Positions 9,157 to 18,046 of a DNA stretch of 64,000 bases are shown in pieces; position 1 is the first letter of the stretch; each line of letters opens with the position of its first letter. The stretch covers positions 60,137-124,136 of the forward strand of contig CAZWAY010000004.1 of assembly GCA_964631945.1 (NCBI GenBank). Reading direction: 5' to 3'. Both the position numbers and the translations under genes were made by a program. Below the pieces are notes generated by a model, which saw only the letters and a program-made list of their open reading frames with translations, ran no database searches and was not told where the DNA came from. This stretch comes from JABFRZ01 sp964631945 (GTDB lineage Bacteria > Planctomycetota > UBA1135 > GCA-002686595).

Positions 9157-9909
9157 CTAGGCCGTCGGGGGCAGGGAGCTCTGCGGGAGCTCGAACAGGG
9201 TGCGATGAGCCGGATCGCGCGCGAGGGTCGCGATCTCGGTGTCCGCGAGCAAGAGCGGAGCCAGGCAGCGGAAGTCGGGCTCCAGGCAGCGCACGCGCGC
9301 CGCGGCCAGCACGCGCGCGCGGCGCTCGATGCCGCCGAAGGCCACGAAGCGCTCCGCCAGGTGGGCCGCCTCGAGGTCGGTCGCGCCGTCGCCCACGAAG
9401 GCCAGGGCCTCGTCGGGGCGTCGCAGGCCCGCCAGGACCGTGACCTTGCCGCCCGAGCGCGCCAGCGGCGACTCCTGGTCGAAGCCCGCGTACTGGCCGC
9501 GGGCGTCGAAGCGCACGTCCACCGCCAGCACGTGCTCGTCCGGGATGGAGAGCGCGCGCGCCGCCGCGCGCACGGCCGGCAGGAGCCCGCCCGAGACGAT
9601 CATCACGCGCTTGCCGAGCGCCTGCAGCGCGGCCACCAGGCGCACGGCGTTCGGGAGCAGCGTCTCGACGTAGGTCGCGCCGATGCGTTCGACGTCGGCG
9701 CGCGAGGGCCGCACCAGCGCCAGGCGCCGGGCGTAGACCTCCTCGAGCGCGAGCTGGCCTTCCATGGCCTGCTGGGTCAGGCGCGCGACCTCGGCGTTGT
9801 CGCGCGCGAGCTCCTCGATGCCCTCCAGCGCGCACAGCGTCGAGTCGCAGTCGAACACGACCGTGCCATAGGGCGGCGGGCGGTCGAGCAGCGTGGGCGC
9901 GGCGTTCAC
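9157..9909 (-). CDS. serB: Phosphoserine phosphatase (HAD family)
   Basis: SerB removes phosphate from O-phosphoserine in the last step of serine synthesis. The HAD catalytic motif appears as VVFDCDSTLC, with the nucleophile and general-acid aspartates near residue 20. Motif II is MIVSGG and motif III/IV is AFVGDGATD. The GTG start at 9907-9909 overlaps the serA stop by 4 nt (GTGA), implying translational coupling. At 250 aa the length is typical of compact HAD phosphoserine phosphatases. The stop is 1 nt before the aminotransferase gene. Confidence 0.9.
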   Translation of the reverse strand: MNAAPTLLDRPPPYGTVVFDCDSTLCALEGIEELARDNAEVARLTQQAMEGQLALEEVYARRLALVRPSRADVERIGATYVETLLPNAVRLVAALQALGKRVMIVSGGLLPAVRAAARALSIPDEHVLAVDVRFDARGQYAGFDQESPLARSGGKVTVLAGLRRPDEALAFVGDGATDLEAAHLAERFVAFGGIERRARVLAAARVRCLEPDFRCLAPLLLADTEIATLARDPAHRTLFELPQSSLPPTA

Positions 9910-11516
9910 AGCCGCAGGAGCTGGAGCTCCTCGATGGCCGGGATCGAGCGCAGCGCCTCCAGCACGACGGGCGAGGGCGCCGGCGAGAGCGTCAGGTAGC
10001 CGTGCGCGCTGCTCGTGTCGCTGCCCGGTGCGAGCTCGAGGCGCTGGATGTTGATCTGGTAGCGCCCCAGGATCGAGCCGATCTGCCCGAGCACCCCCGG
10101 CTGGTCCTTGTGGCGCGTGACCAGCAGGATGCCCTTGGGCGGCAGGTCGAGGCGCAGGTCGTCGACCGCGATGATGCGCGGCTCGCGCCCGAAGACCGCG
10201 CCCGCCACGCGGTGGCTGCGGCCGCCGGCCTTCTCGCTGGCGCGCACGCTGACCTCGCCGCCGCGGAAGTCGGGCCGCTCCTCGCGGCTCTCGAGCAACA
10301 GGATGCCGCGCTCGCGCGCCAGGGCCGGGGCGTTGACGAAGTTGACGCTGCGGTCGCAGGTGTGGCGCAGGACGCCCACCAGGAAGGCCAGCTTGAGGTG
10401 CTCGACGCCGTGGCGCGTGACCTCGCCGCCGACCGTGAGCTCGACCTTGCGGATCTGCCCTTGCATGCGCTGCGCCAGGAAACTGCCGAGTTTCTCGCAC
10501 AGGAGCAGGAAGGGCGCGACCTCGGCCATGGCCTCGGCCGGGAGCGTGGGCGCGTTGACGGCGTTCTCGGCCACGCCGTTCTTGACGAAGTTCGAGATCT
10601 GCTCGGCGATGTCGAGGGCCACGCGCAGCTGGGCCTCTTCCGAGCTGGCCCCGAGGTGCGGGGTCACGATCACGTCCTCGCGCGCGAGCAGCGGGTGATC
10701 CTTGGGGGGCGGCTCGTCCACGAACACGTCGAAGGCCGCGCCGGCCAGCTTGCCGGAGGCCAGGGCGTCGAGCACGGCTTCCTCGTCGACCACGCCGCCG
10801 CGCGCGGCCTGGATCAGGCGCGCGCCCGGCTTGATGCGCGCGAGCTGCTCCCACGAGATCAGGTTCTGGGTCGAGTCGTTGAGCGGCACGTGCACGCTCA
10901 CGAAGTCCGAGCGCTCGAGCAGCGCGTCGAGTTCGAGCAGTTCGACGCCCGGCACGGGCGAGGCCATGCCCTCGCCGGACAGGTAGGGGTCGTGCGCGAC
11001 GACCTTCATGCCGAGTCCACGGCCGCGCTCGGCCACCAGTCGTCCGATGCGACCCAGGCCGAGCACCCCCAGGGTCTTGCCGAAGACCTCGGTCCCGACC
11101 AGCCCCTTGGCCTTCCACTTGCCGCTGCGCACCAGTCGGTCGGCGCGCGGGATGTGCCGGGCCAGCGCGAGCAAGAGCGCGATCGCGAGCTCGGCCGTGG
11201 TCGTGGCGTTGCCGCGCGGCGTGTTCATGACCACGATGCCGCGCTCGGTGGCGGCTTCCAGGTCGACGTTGTCGACCCCGATGCCGGCGCGCCCGATGAC
11301 GCGCAGCTCGCGCGCGGCCTCGATCACCTTGCGCGTGACCTTGGTGGCCGAACGGATCACCAGCGCGTCGACGCCGGCGATCACCTGGCACAGCTCGTCC
11401 TCCTTGAGGCCGGTCTTGAGCTCGGGCTCGAAGCCGGCGCGCCGGAAGACCTCCAGGGCCGCGGGGTCGAGTTCGTCGCTGATCAGGATGCGGGGCGGGC
11501 GCGGTTCGCTGCTCAT
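9906..11516 (-). CDS. serA: D-3-phosphoglycerate dehydrogenase, long form
   Basis: The enzyme oxidises 3-phosphoglycerate to start serine synthesis. Visible features are RAGIGVDNVD near residue 78, the nucleotide-binding LGVLGLGRIG near residue 150, AARGGVVDE with the catalytic arginine near 235, and TPHLGAS with the catalytic histidine near 287. The 536-aa length, with an intervening ASB-like domain and a C-terminal ACT domain (ILLVTRHKDQPGVLGQIGSIL), marks the long, potentially serine-regulated form. It is the first gene of serA-serB-serC on the minus strand and its stop overlaps serB. Confidence 0.95.
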   Translation of the reverse strand: MSSEPRPPRILISDELDPAALEVFRRAGFEPELKTGLKEDELCQVIAGVDALVIRSATKVTRKVIEAARELRVIGRAGIGVDNVDLEAATERGIVVMNTPRGNATTTAELAIALLLALARHIPRADRLVRSGKWKAKGLVGTEVFGKTLGVLGLGRIGRLVAERGRGLGMKVVAHDPYLSGEGMASPVPGVELLELDALLERSDFVSVHVPLNDSTQNLISWEQLARIKPGARLIQAARGGVVDEEAVLDALASGKLAGAAFDVFVDEPPPKDHPLLAREDVIVTPHLGASSEEAQLRVALDIAEQISNFVKNGVAENAVNAPTLPAEAMAEVAPFLLLCEKLGSFLAQRMQGQIRKVELTVGGEVTRHGVEHLKLAFLVGVLRHTCDRSVNFVNAPALARERGILLLESREERPDFRGGEVSVRASEKAGGRSHRVAGAVFGREPRIIAVDDLRLDLPPKGILLVTRHKDQPGVLGQIGSILGRYQINIQRLELAPGSDTSSAHGYLTLSPAPSPVVLEALRSIPAIEELQLLRL

Positions 11517-11591
11517 GGGGCTTCAGCAGAGCGCCGGGGAGGCGCCGAAGGAAGGCTCTGTCGGCCGTCGGCCAGGCGTTCCTGGAGCGCC

Positions 11592-12182
11592 CTACTCCCG
11601 CAGGGCCGTGCGCACCAGGAGCTCCAGGTCGTCGCCCGGGACCTTGGCCGCGGCGCGCTCCACGCTCTTGCGGGCTTCCTTGTCCGAGTAGCCGATCGAG
11701 GTCAGGGCCCGCACCGCGTCCTCCAGCCGGCGCGCCGGCAGCGCGGAGCGTGGCGCGAGCGTCCCGCGCTCGGCTTCGGCCAGGAGCCGCGGGGCCTTGT
11801 CGCGCAGGTCCAGCAGGATCTGTTCGGCGGTCTTCTTGCCGATGCCCTTGACGCGCAGGAAGGGCGTGGCGTCCTGGCCGGCGATGGCACGCAGCAGCTC
11901 GTCGCCCGGCAGGCTGGAGAGCACCGCCAGGGCCGCCGCGGGGCCCACCCCGCGCACCTCCAGCAGCAGCCGGAAGAGCTCGCGGCGCTCGCGCTCGGGG
12001 AAGCCGTAGAGCCGGTGCTCGTCCGCGCGCACGATCAGGTGCGTCCAGGCGCGCACGCGCCCCTCACGCAGCGGGAAATCGGAGCCGACCGGGACCACCA
12101 GGTCGTAGCCCACGCCGCCGGCCTCCACCACCAGGCGCGTGGGGCGGCGCTCGCCGAGCCGGCCTTCGATGTAGTCGTACAC
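11592..12182 (-). CDS. ruvA: Holliday junction DNA helicase subunit RuvA
   Basis: RuvA binds four-way DNA junctions and loads the RuvB motor. The OB-fold N-terminus begins VYDYIEGRL; two helix-hairpin-helix motifs follow as LLEVRGVGPAAALAVL (about residue 75) and FLRVKGIGKKTAEQILLDL (about residue 110). The flexible linker and the third domain for RuvB contact fill the last 45 residues. The 196-aa length is typical. The start is GTG at 12180-12182. ruvB and ruvC are not adjacent. It lies 22 nt downstream of the TPR/alpha-CTD gene and may share its transcript. Confidence 0.95.
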   Translation of the reverse strand: MYDYIEGRLGERRPTRLVVEAGGVGYDLVVPVGSDFPLREGRVRAWTHLIVRADEHRLYGFPERERRELFRLLLEVRGVGPAAALAVLSSLPGDELLRAIAGQDATPFLRVKGIGKKTAEQILLDLRDKAPRLLAEAERGTLAPRSALPARRLEDAVRALTSIGYSDKEARKSVERAAAKVPGDDLELLVRTALRE

Positions 12183-12204
12183 CGGCGCCCCGCGCGCGCG
12201 CGCC

Positions 12205-13590
12205 CTATTCGCCCTTCAGCTTCAGGTTCATCTCGGCCAGCTTCGTGCGCAGCTCCTGCAGCGAGGTCTGACCGAAGTTGGGCATGCCGAGCAACTCCTC
12301 GGCCGAGTGCTTGGTGATGTCGCCCACCGTCAGGCAGCCGAGGGTCTCGACCGTGCGGCGCGCGCGGATCGAGAGCGCCAGTTCCAGGATCGGCTTGTTC
12401 ATCACGTCCGAGCGGTCGCCGGTCTGCAGGCGGCGCGCATGGGCCTCGATCGAGGCCACGGCCTCGTCGCGCGGCATGCCGAGGCGCAGGCCCTTCGAGT
12501 GCAGGATCTCCTTGATCTCCGTCAGCGAGGTCTCGCCGAAGTTCTTGTAGGAGAGCAGCTCCTGCTCGGTCTTCTGCACCAGGTCGCCGAGCGTGGTGAT
12601 CTGCATCTTGTTGAGGCAGTTGCGCGCGCGCACCGAGAGTTCGAAGTCCGTGATCGGGACGCGCAGGATCTGGTTGAGGCGATCCTCCTTCTTCTCCAGG
12701 TCCTCGTCGTAGTACATGTTCATCGCCGCGCGCGCGTCGGCCAGGTACAGGCGTGCGCGCTCGTCGGTGGCGTTGTTGCGCAGCGCCGTGTCGTAGCAGG
12801 AGGCCGCATCGGCGTCGCGCCCGACGTCCTCGTACAGGATCCCCAGGTTGAGCAGCGCGCGCAGGTCGATCGCGCGCAGGTGCACGAGCTGCTCGTAGAG
12901 CTCGAGCGCGAGCTCGTCCAGGCCGCTGCGCTCGGCCAGGTGTGCGAAGTGCGTCAGCAGCGCGTGGTGCTCGGGATCGATGGCGAAGGCCTTCTCGTAG
13001 GCCTCCAGGGCGACCTCGGGCTCGCGCGCGGCCTCGGCCGCACGTCCACGCACGTACAACCCCTCGACCGACTCGGCGAAGCCGCCCGGCGCGGCCGTGA
13101 TCGCGCTCACGATCTCGGCCGCGAGCTTGGCGGCCTCCTCGGGCTTCTTGAGCAGGCCCGCCTCGAGGCGTGCCTCCAGCAGCCCCGAGCGCGGGCGCGG
13201 CTCCTGGGGGTGCTTGTCGCTCAGGCGCTGGAAGATCGCGGCCGCCTCGTCGAAGCGGGCCAGCGCGAACAGGCTGCGCGCGCGCGTGTAGGCGGCGGTG
13301 TCGTCGGCCTCGTGCGCCCCGAGTTCCTGCGCGCTGCGCGCGTACTCGGCCAGGATCCACAGGCCGAGCCCGCGGCGCCGTCCGAGCTCGCCCGTGGTCG
13401 GCATGGCCTCGACCTTGTTCTTGAAGCGCTGCTTGGCGTCCAGCGATTCGTACACCGAGAGGCGCCCGGCCTCCAGTGCGGCGAAGGACAGGCTCTCCTT
13501 CTCCAGGTCGAAGGGCGGCGCCTCGTAGCGCGGCTCGGTCTCCGGCGTGGTCGTGATCTCGTTCTCGGGTTGAGCAGTCTCGGAGGTCAT
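12205..13590 (-). CDS. TPR protein with two tandem RNA polymerase alpha C-terminal domains
   Basis: The 461-aa protein has no alpha N-terminal (assembly) domain. Residues about 100-300 form TPR repeats. Two alpha-CTD modules follow: residues about 308-370 (ITDFELSVRARNCL ... NFGETSLTEIKEIL) and 397-461 (PILELALSIRARRTVETLG ... NFGQTSLQELRTKL). Both keep the SxRAxNCL-like helix and the NFGxxSLxEI helix that in RpoA bind DNA UP elements and activators. Related TPR/alpha-CTD proteins are known from planctomycetes but their role is unclear. A good promoter (TTGACC, 17 bp, TATCAT) precedes it, suggesting solid expression. A transcription-linked adaptor role is inference. Confidence 0.85.
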   Translation of the reverse strand: MTSETAQPENEITTTPETEPRYEAPPFDLEKESLSFAALEAGRLSVYESLDAKQRFKNKVEAMPTTGELGRRRGLGLWILAEYARSAQELGAHEADDTAAYTRARSLFALARFDEAAAIFQRLSDKHPQEPRPRSGLLEARLEAGLLKKPEEAAKLAAEIVSAITAAPGGFAESVEGLYVRGRAAEAAREPEVALEAYEKAFAIDPEHHALLTHFAHLAERSGLDELALELYEQLVHLRAIDLRALLNLGILYEDVGRDADAASCYDTALRNNATDERARLYLADARAAMNMYYDEDLEKKEDRLNQILRVPITDFELSVRARNCLNKMQITTLGDLVQKTEQELLSYKNFGETSLTEIKEILHSKGLRLGMPRDEAVASIEAHARRLQTGDRSDVMNKPILELALSIRARRTVETLGCLTVGDITKHSAEELLGMPNFGQTSLQELRTKLAEMNLKLKGE

Positions 13591-13866
13591 CGGGGCGAGG
13601 ACGTGGTTCGGGAGCGGAGCCGGGGGGCAGGTCGCGCCAGGAGAGCGTCGCCGTCCGCGGCCGGTCTGGCGGGACGGGGCCGTCCTGGAGGGCGCGAAAT
13701 GATAGGAGGGGGCCGGAGGGGGGTCAAATGGGGCCTGGTCCGGCGGGCGCTGCGACCTCCGGCACGGGCCGCTCCTCTGCCTCGGCATCGGCGGGGCAGC
13801 CGCGACAACGCTCTTGGATCCCGGCGCGCCATGCGTAGGGTGTGGACGCGTGGAGGAACTCCGCGC
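13591..13866. other. Longest intergenic region in the window (divergent)
   Basis: This stretch contains the minus-strand promoter at 13699-13727 and the ribosome binding site of the HIT gene. I see no other gene or RNA in it. Confidence 0.4.
13699..13727 (-). promoter_or_regulatory. Sigma-70-type promoter for the TPR/alpha-CTD gene
   Basis: On the minus strand TTGACC (13727-13722) is followed after 17 bp by TATCAT (13704-13699). This is the best -35/-10 pair I found in the window. It leaves a leader of about 100 nt before the ATG at 13590. Confidence 0.55.
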
Positions 13867-14208
13867 TTGAGCTGCATCTTCTGTCGCATCGTGGCCGGCG
13901 AGCTGCCCGCGACCCGCGTGCACGAGGACGCGGACGTGCTCGCCTTCCGGGACATCGCCCCCCAGTCGCCGACCCACGTCCTGGTGGTGCCGAAGCTGCA
14001 CCTGGCCTCGCTGGACGAGCTCGAGGACGAGCGTCTGGGCGGGGCCCTGCTGCAAGCAGCTCGCCTGGTGGCGCGGGCCGAGCGGCTCGAGCGCGGCTGG
14101 CGCCTGATCGCGAACGCGCGCGAGCACGGCGGCCAGGAGGTCGACCACCTGCACCTGCACGTGCTCGGCGGTCGTCCGCTGGGCCGCATGCTGGCACCGC
14201 CCAAATAA
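13867..14208 (+). CDS. HIT family nucleotide hydrolase
   Basis: This 113-aa protein carries the histidine triad near its C-terminus as DHLHLHVLGG (H94, H96, H98), the active site that attacks the alpha-phosphate of nucleoside phosphoramidates. The start begins CIFCRIVAGELPATRV, exactly where HINT proteins begin. I chose TTG at 13867 because GGAGGA lies at 13852-13857, 9 nt upstream, and the family N-terminus fits; an ATG at 13831 would add 12 unrelated residues. The start faces a 276-bp divergent region shared with the TPR/alpha-CTD gene. Confidence 0.88.
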   Translation: MSCIFCRIVAGELPATRVHEDADVLAFRDIAPQSPTHVLVVPKLHLASLDELEDERLGGALLQAARLVARAERLERGWRLIANAREHGGQEVDHLHLHVLGGRPLGRMLAPPK

Positions 14209-14255
14209 CCTTCCGAACCCCGCCGGAGTCTCCGAACACCCGAGGAATCGCAGCC

Positions 14256-15668
14256 GTGGACATCTTCGTCATCCAGGGCGCAAGCCCGCTCGCCGGGACC
14301 GTGCACACCGCCGGGGCCAAGAACTCGGTGCTCCCGATCCTGGCCGCCTCGCTCTTGACCGAGGAGACGCTCGCGCTCGAGAACGTGCCCGACCTGTCGG
14401 ACGTGCGCACGATGCTGCGCATCCTCGAGATGCTGGGCGCGGCGGTCGAGCACACCGGGCCGAACCGCCTCGACATCACCACGCGACCCTCGGCCCAACC
14501 GGTTGCGCCGTGGGAGCTCGTGCGCAAGATGCGCGCCTCGTTCGAGGTCTTCGGACCGCTGCTCGGGCGCCGCGGGCGGGCCGAGGTCAGCTACCCGGGC
14601 GGATGCTCGATCGGCGTGCGCCCCGTCGATGCCCACATCCGCGGCTTCGAGGCCCTGGGCGCGCGCATCCGTACCCAGGAGGGCTACGTGGTGGCCGAAG
14701 CACCGCCCGACGGGCTGCCGGGGGGTGAGGCCTACCTCGCGACCTCGGCGGGCTCCTCGGTCGGGGCCACGCGCAACGTGATGATGGCGGCGGTGCTCGC
14801 GCGCGGGCGCTCGGTCCTGACCTGCGCGGCCTGCGAACCGGAGGTGGTGGACCTCGCCAACTGCCTGAACGCGATGGGCGCCAAGGTCGTCGGCGCCGGC
14901 TCGCCCACGATCGAGATCGAGGGAGTCGAGGCGCTGCACGGGGCCCGCCACCGCGTCATCCCGGATCGCATCGAGGCCGGTACCTTCGTCGTGGCGGGCG
15001 CGATCACGGGCGGGCGCGTGCGCGTCGAGGGCTGCCGGCCCGAGCACCTGACCGCGCTGCTCGACGCCCTGTATCGATCGGGGGTCGGGATCGAGCGCGG
15101 CCGCGACTGGATCGAGACCCAGCCGCGCGACCCGGCCGAGCGCCTGCGCCCGACCGACGTCACCACCCAGCCCTACCCCGGTTTCCCGACCGACCTGCAG
15201 GCCCAGTGGATGGCGCTCATGACCCTGGCCGACGGGGTGAGCGTGATCACCGAGCGCATCTTCCCCGATCGCTACATGCACCTGGCCGAGCTGCTACGGC
15301 TCGGGGCGCGCATCCGGCGCCAGGAGACGGCCGCGGTGGTCGAGGGCGTCAAGGTGCTCTCGGGGGCGAGCATCATGGCCAGCGACCTGCGCGCCTCGGC
15401 CGCCCTGGTCCTGGCGGGGCTGGTCTCCAAGGGCCAAACCCAGGTGCACCGCGTCTACCACATCGATCGCGGCTACGAGCGCATCGAGGAACGGCTGTCC
15501 CACCTGGGGGCGACCATCCACCGTGAATCCGTGGCCGGCGAGGGTCCCCTGGGTCAGGTGGCGTCGCGCCAGGGCTCGGAAGGACGGGGGACAAAGAAAG
15601 AGGCCGGCCCGAGTTCCCCTGCGAACCCGAACCGGCCTCGCTTCGCCGGTCAGGATCGAGGCCCGTAG
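14256..15668 (+). CDS. murA: UDP-N-acetylglucosamine 1-carboxyvinyltransferase
   Basis: MurA transfers enolpyruvate to UDP-GlcNAc in the first committed peptidoglycan step. Key residues are the lysine of HTAGAKNSVLP (K22) and the catalytic loop cysteine in YPGGCSIGVRPVD (C117), so the enzyme is of the fosfomycin-sensitive Cys type. The GTG start at 14256 has GAGGAA 10 nt upstream. At 470 aa it is about 50 residues longer than usual: the extra tail after about residue 425 is low-complexity and contains a strong inverted repeat at 15600-15639 in the DNA, so the true functional end may be earlier. Presence of MurA argues for peptidoglycan synthesis. Confidence 0.95.
   Translation: MDIFVIQGASPLAGTVHTAGAKNSVLPILAASLLTEETLALENVPDLSDVRTMLRILEMLGAAVEHTGPNRLDITTRPSAQPVAPWELVRKMRASFEVFGPLLGRRGRAEVSYPGGCSIGVRPVDAHIRGFEALGARIRTQEGYVVAEAPPDGLPGGEAYLATSAGSSVGATRNVMMAAVLARGRSVLTCAACEPEVVDLANCLNAMGAKVVGAGSPTIEIEGVEALHGARHRVIPDRIEAGTFVVAGAITGGRVRVEGCRPEHLTALLDALYRSGVGIERGRDWIETQPRDPAERLRPTDVTTQPYPGFPTDLQAQWMALMTLADGVSVITERIFPDRYMHLAELLRLGARIRRQETAAVVEGVKVLSGASIMASDLRASAALVLAGLVSKGQTQVHRVYHIDRGYERIEERLSHLGATIHRESVAGEGPLGQVASRQGSEGRGTKKEAGPSSPANPNRPRFAGQDRGP
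15600..15639. terminator. Inverted repeat at the 3' end of murA
   Basis: GAGGCCGG (15600-15607) pairs perfectly with CCGGCCTC (15632-15639), and a second inner pair GTTC/GAAC sits in the loop. It lies inside the last codons of the murA frame. There is no following T run, so a factor-independent terminator is only a possibility. Confidence 0.35.
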
Positions 15669-15862
15669 ACCTCCCTTCTGTCCGTGAAGCAGTGCGTCCG
15701 CCTCCTGGTACGCAGGAGGGTGCGCCGGAAGAGCGCGACCCCCCAAAAAAACGCCAAGACTCCGCGAACGCCCTCCGGGAACGGACTTGCGTCCGCGTCC
15801 AGGCCCTGCGCCCGGCCGCGGAGTCCGGGCGCCTCGGGGCAGCGTCGCTACCGGACGCTGGC

Positions 15863-15868
15863 TATCAT
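15863..15868 (+). promoter_or_regulatory. -10-like TATCAT before ffh
   Basis: TATCAT ends 8 nt before the GTG start of ffh. With the usual 6-8 nt from -10 to the start site, transcription would begin at or next to the start codon, giving a leaderless mRNA. No clear -35 element is visible. Confidence 0.4.
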
Positions 15869-15876
15869 CCCGCCCC

Positions 15877-17445
15877 GTGTTCGAGACCCTGAGTGAACGC
15901 CTCGGCTCGGCCTTCGCCGCCCTGCGCGGCAAGCGCGAGCTCTCCGAGCAGAACATCGAGGAGGGGCTGCAGAGCGTCCGGGCGGCCTTGCTCGAGGCCG
16001 ACGTCCACTTCCAGGTCGCGCGCGACCTCGTGGAGCGGGTGCGGGCCTCGGTCGTGGGCCAGAAGGTGGTCCAGGGCGTCGAGCCTTCGCAGCAGTTCGT
16101 CCACGCCGTCCACCGGGCGCTGGTCGAGTTCATGGGGCCGGAGGACGCGCGCCTGTCCTTTGCCAAGCAGCCGCCGAGCGTGATCCTCCTGGCGGGCCTG
16201 CAGGGGTCCGGCAAGACCACGACCTGTGCCAAGCTGGCGAAGCTCCTGCGCGACAAGCACCAGAAGCGGCCGCTGCTGGTGGCCGCCGACATCAAGCGCC
16301 CGGCCGCGGTCGAGCAGCTGCGCGTGCTCGGTACGCGCCTCGGGATCCCCGTCTTCCATCGCGAGGGGCTGGGGCCGGCCGAGCTCTGTGCCCAGGGCGT
16401 GCGCGAGGCCGGGGCGCTGGGACGTGACGTGGTGCTGCTGGACACCGCCGGGCGCCTGCACGTGGACGAGGAGCTGATGCGCGAGGTGGCCGAGATCGCC
16501 ACGCGCACGACGCCGATCGCCACCCTGCTCGTGTGCGACGCCATGACCGGGCAGGACGCGGTGCGCTCGGCCCAGGCCTTCCACCAGCACCTGGCGCTCA
16601 CGGGTCTGATCCTGACCAAGCTGGACGGCGACGCACGCGGTGGCGCGGCCGTGAGCCTGAAGGCCGTCACCGGCGCACCCATCCTGTTCGTCGGGACGGG
16701 CGAGAAGCTCGACGACCTCGCGCCCTTCCACCCCGAGCGCATGGCCGGGCGCATCCTCGGCCTGGGCGACGTGGTGGGTCTGGTCGAGCAGGCCCAGGAG
16801 AAGATCAGCGAGGGCGAGGCCCAGGCCGCCTACGAGAAGATGGTCCTGGGCTCGTTCACGCTCGAGGACATGCTGGCGCAGATCCGCATGTTCCGGCGCC
16901 TCGGGCCGATGAAAAAGGTGCTCGGGATGCTGCCCGGCATGGGCGGGTTGGTCGACCAGATCGACGTCGACGACAAGAAGATGAACCGCCTCGAGGCCCT
17001 GTTCACCTCGATGACCCCGTTCGAGCGTCTGCACCCCGACAGCCTCGAGATGGGCCGTCGCCGACGCATCGCGCGCGGCTCGGGGCAGGAGGTGGGCGCG
17101 GTCAACGAGCTGCTCAAGTCCTACAAGGGCATGAAGCAGATGATGAAGGAGATGAACAAGCTCGGCCTCGGCGCGCGCTTCGGATCGAAGGAGAAGAAGG
17201 AGGCGCTGAAGGGCATGTCCCCCGACGGGAAGCTGCTGGGGGAATCCCCGGGAGGCTTGGACGCGCTCTTCGGTGGGGGGGCGGGCGCGCCCGCGGCGGG
17301 CGGACTCGGCGGCATGGGCGGCCTCGGGGGCCTGGGCGGGATGTTCGGCGGCGGTCGAACGGCCCGCCCCATGGGGAGCTCGGCCACGCGCCAGGGCGGC
17401 TCGAAGCGCAAGAAGGACAAGCGACGCAAGAAGAAGCGCCGCTAG
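15877..17445 (+). CDS. ffh: Signal recognition particle GTPase Ffh/SRP54
   Basis: Ffh binds SRP RNA and signal sequences of nascent chains and delivers ribosomes to FtsY. The NG domain shows the P-loop GLQGSGKTTTCAKLA (about residue 108), the DTAGR G3 motif (about 189) and the TKLDGDARGGAA G4 region (about 247). The methionine-rich M domain follows from about residue 300. The 522-aa protein ends with a glycine-rich stretch and a very basic tail (KRKKDKRRKKKRR). The GTG start at 15877 is chosen by homology to FETLSERL-type N-termini and by the adjacent TATCAT. I found no convincing SRP RNA gene nearby. Confidence 0.96.
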   Translation: MFETLSERLGSAFAALRGKRELSEQNIEEGLQSVRAALLEADVHFQVARDLVERVRASVVGQKVVQGVEPSQQFVHAVHRALVEFMGPEDARLSFAKQPPSVILLAGLQGSGKTTTCAKLAKLLRDKHQKRPLLVAADIKRPAAVEQLRVLGTRLGIPVFHREGLGPAELCAQGVREAGALGRDVVLLDTAGRLHVDEELMREVAEIATRTTPIATLLVCDAMTGQDAVRSAQAFHQHLALTGLILTKLDGDARGGAAVSLKAVTGAPILFVGTGEKLDDLAPFHPERMAGRILGLGDVVGLVEQAQEKISEGEAQAAYEKMVLGSFTLEDMLAQIRMFRRLGPMKKVLGMLPGMGGLVDQIDVDDKKMNRLEALFTSMTPFERLHPDSLEMGRRRRIARGSGQEVGAVNELLKSYKGMKQMMKEMNKLGLGARFGSKEKKEALKGMSPDGKLLGESPGGLDALFGGGAGAPAAGGLGGMGGLGGLGGMFGGGRTARPMGSSATRQGGSKRKKDKRRKKKRR

Positions 17446-17458
17446 TCGAGCCGTGGCT

Positions 17459-17488
17459 CTCGCGGGGGGTGGACCCCCCGGGGGCGAG
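17459..17488 (+). terminator. GC-rich hairpin between ffh and rpsP
   Basis: GGGGGG (17464-17469), a 4-nt loop and CCCCCC (17474-17479) form a strong stem, flanked by CTCGC/GCGAG. It has no T run. It overlaps the possible -35 (TGGACC, 17470-17475) of rpsP. Confidence 0.4.
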
Positions 17489-17498
17489 GCACTACACT
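17470..17498 (+). promoter_or_regulatory. Putative rpsP promoter
   Basis: TGGACC (17470-17475) and TACACT (17493-17498) are 17 bp apart. The predicted leader before the ATG at 17586 is about 80 nt, long enough for ribosomal-protein leader regulation, but I see no specific structure. Confidence 0.45.
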
Positions 17499-17585
17499 CT
17501 GCGCCCTCGTTTGCGACCCAAGGGGGTCGCTCCGTCCCCTGTCCCCTTCGGCGCCGGTCGCGTCGAACGTCCCCAACCGATCGCG

Positions 17586-18026
17586 ATGGCCGTCGTCCTC
17601 CGAATGAAGCGCACGGGGCGCAAGAATCGCCCCTCCTACCGCATCTCCGCCACCAACAGCCGCAATGCGCGCGATGGGCGGACCCTGGAGACGCTCGGAC
17701 ACTACGACCCGGCATCGCCGGTCGAGGCCCTGCGGCTCAAGCTCGTGCCCGAGCGCATCCTGTACTGGCTGAGCCAGGGCGCCCAGCCCAGCGAGACGGT
17801 GGCCTCGATCCTGCGCAAGAATGGCATCGCGCTGCCGGGGAACGCGCAGAAGGCCGTGGTGCGCGAACGCCCGGGGCGGAAGAAGCCGACCCAGACCAAG
17901 GTCCACCGCGCCACGCGCAAGAAGACCATGCTGGAGGCCAAGGCCGCGCGCCACAAGGAGCGCATGGCTGCCAAGCGCGCCGCCGCCAAGACCGCCGCCG
18001 CGCCCGCGGAGGGCGCCGCCTCCTAG
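17586..18026 (+). CDS. rpsP: 30S ribosomal protein S16
   Basis: The first 80 residues match S16: AVVLRMKRTGRKNRPSYRI followed by the ETLGHYDP motif. The protein has 146 aa, longer than the usual 80-100, because of a lysine/alanine-rich C-terminal extension (about residue 95 onward). Such tails may bind rRNA. It lies between ffh and the rest of the translation block, as ffh-rpsP often do in bacteria. Confidence 0.97.
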   Translation: MAVVLRMKRTGRKNRPSYRISATNSRNARDGRTLETLGHYDPASPVEALRLKLVPERILYWLSQGAQPSETVASILRKNGIALPGNAQKAVVRERPGRKKPTQTKVHRATRKKTMLEAKAARHKERMAAKRAAAKTAAAPAEGAAS

Positions 18027-18046
18027 CGCGCCCCCGCGCCGGACGA

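Noticed and set aside
13831..13866. ATG at 13831 as the HIT protein start
   Set aside because: TTG at 13867 has a good GGAGGA at the right distance and fits the family N-terminus; the ATG would add 12 unrelated residues.
15669..15876. Possible SRP RNA gene upstream of ffh
   Set aside because: The region has CTCCTG/CAGGAG and GAAGCAG fragments but lacks the conserved domain IV core with its GGA/GAA loop arrangement, so I cannot support an RNA gene.
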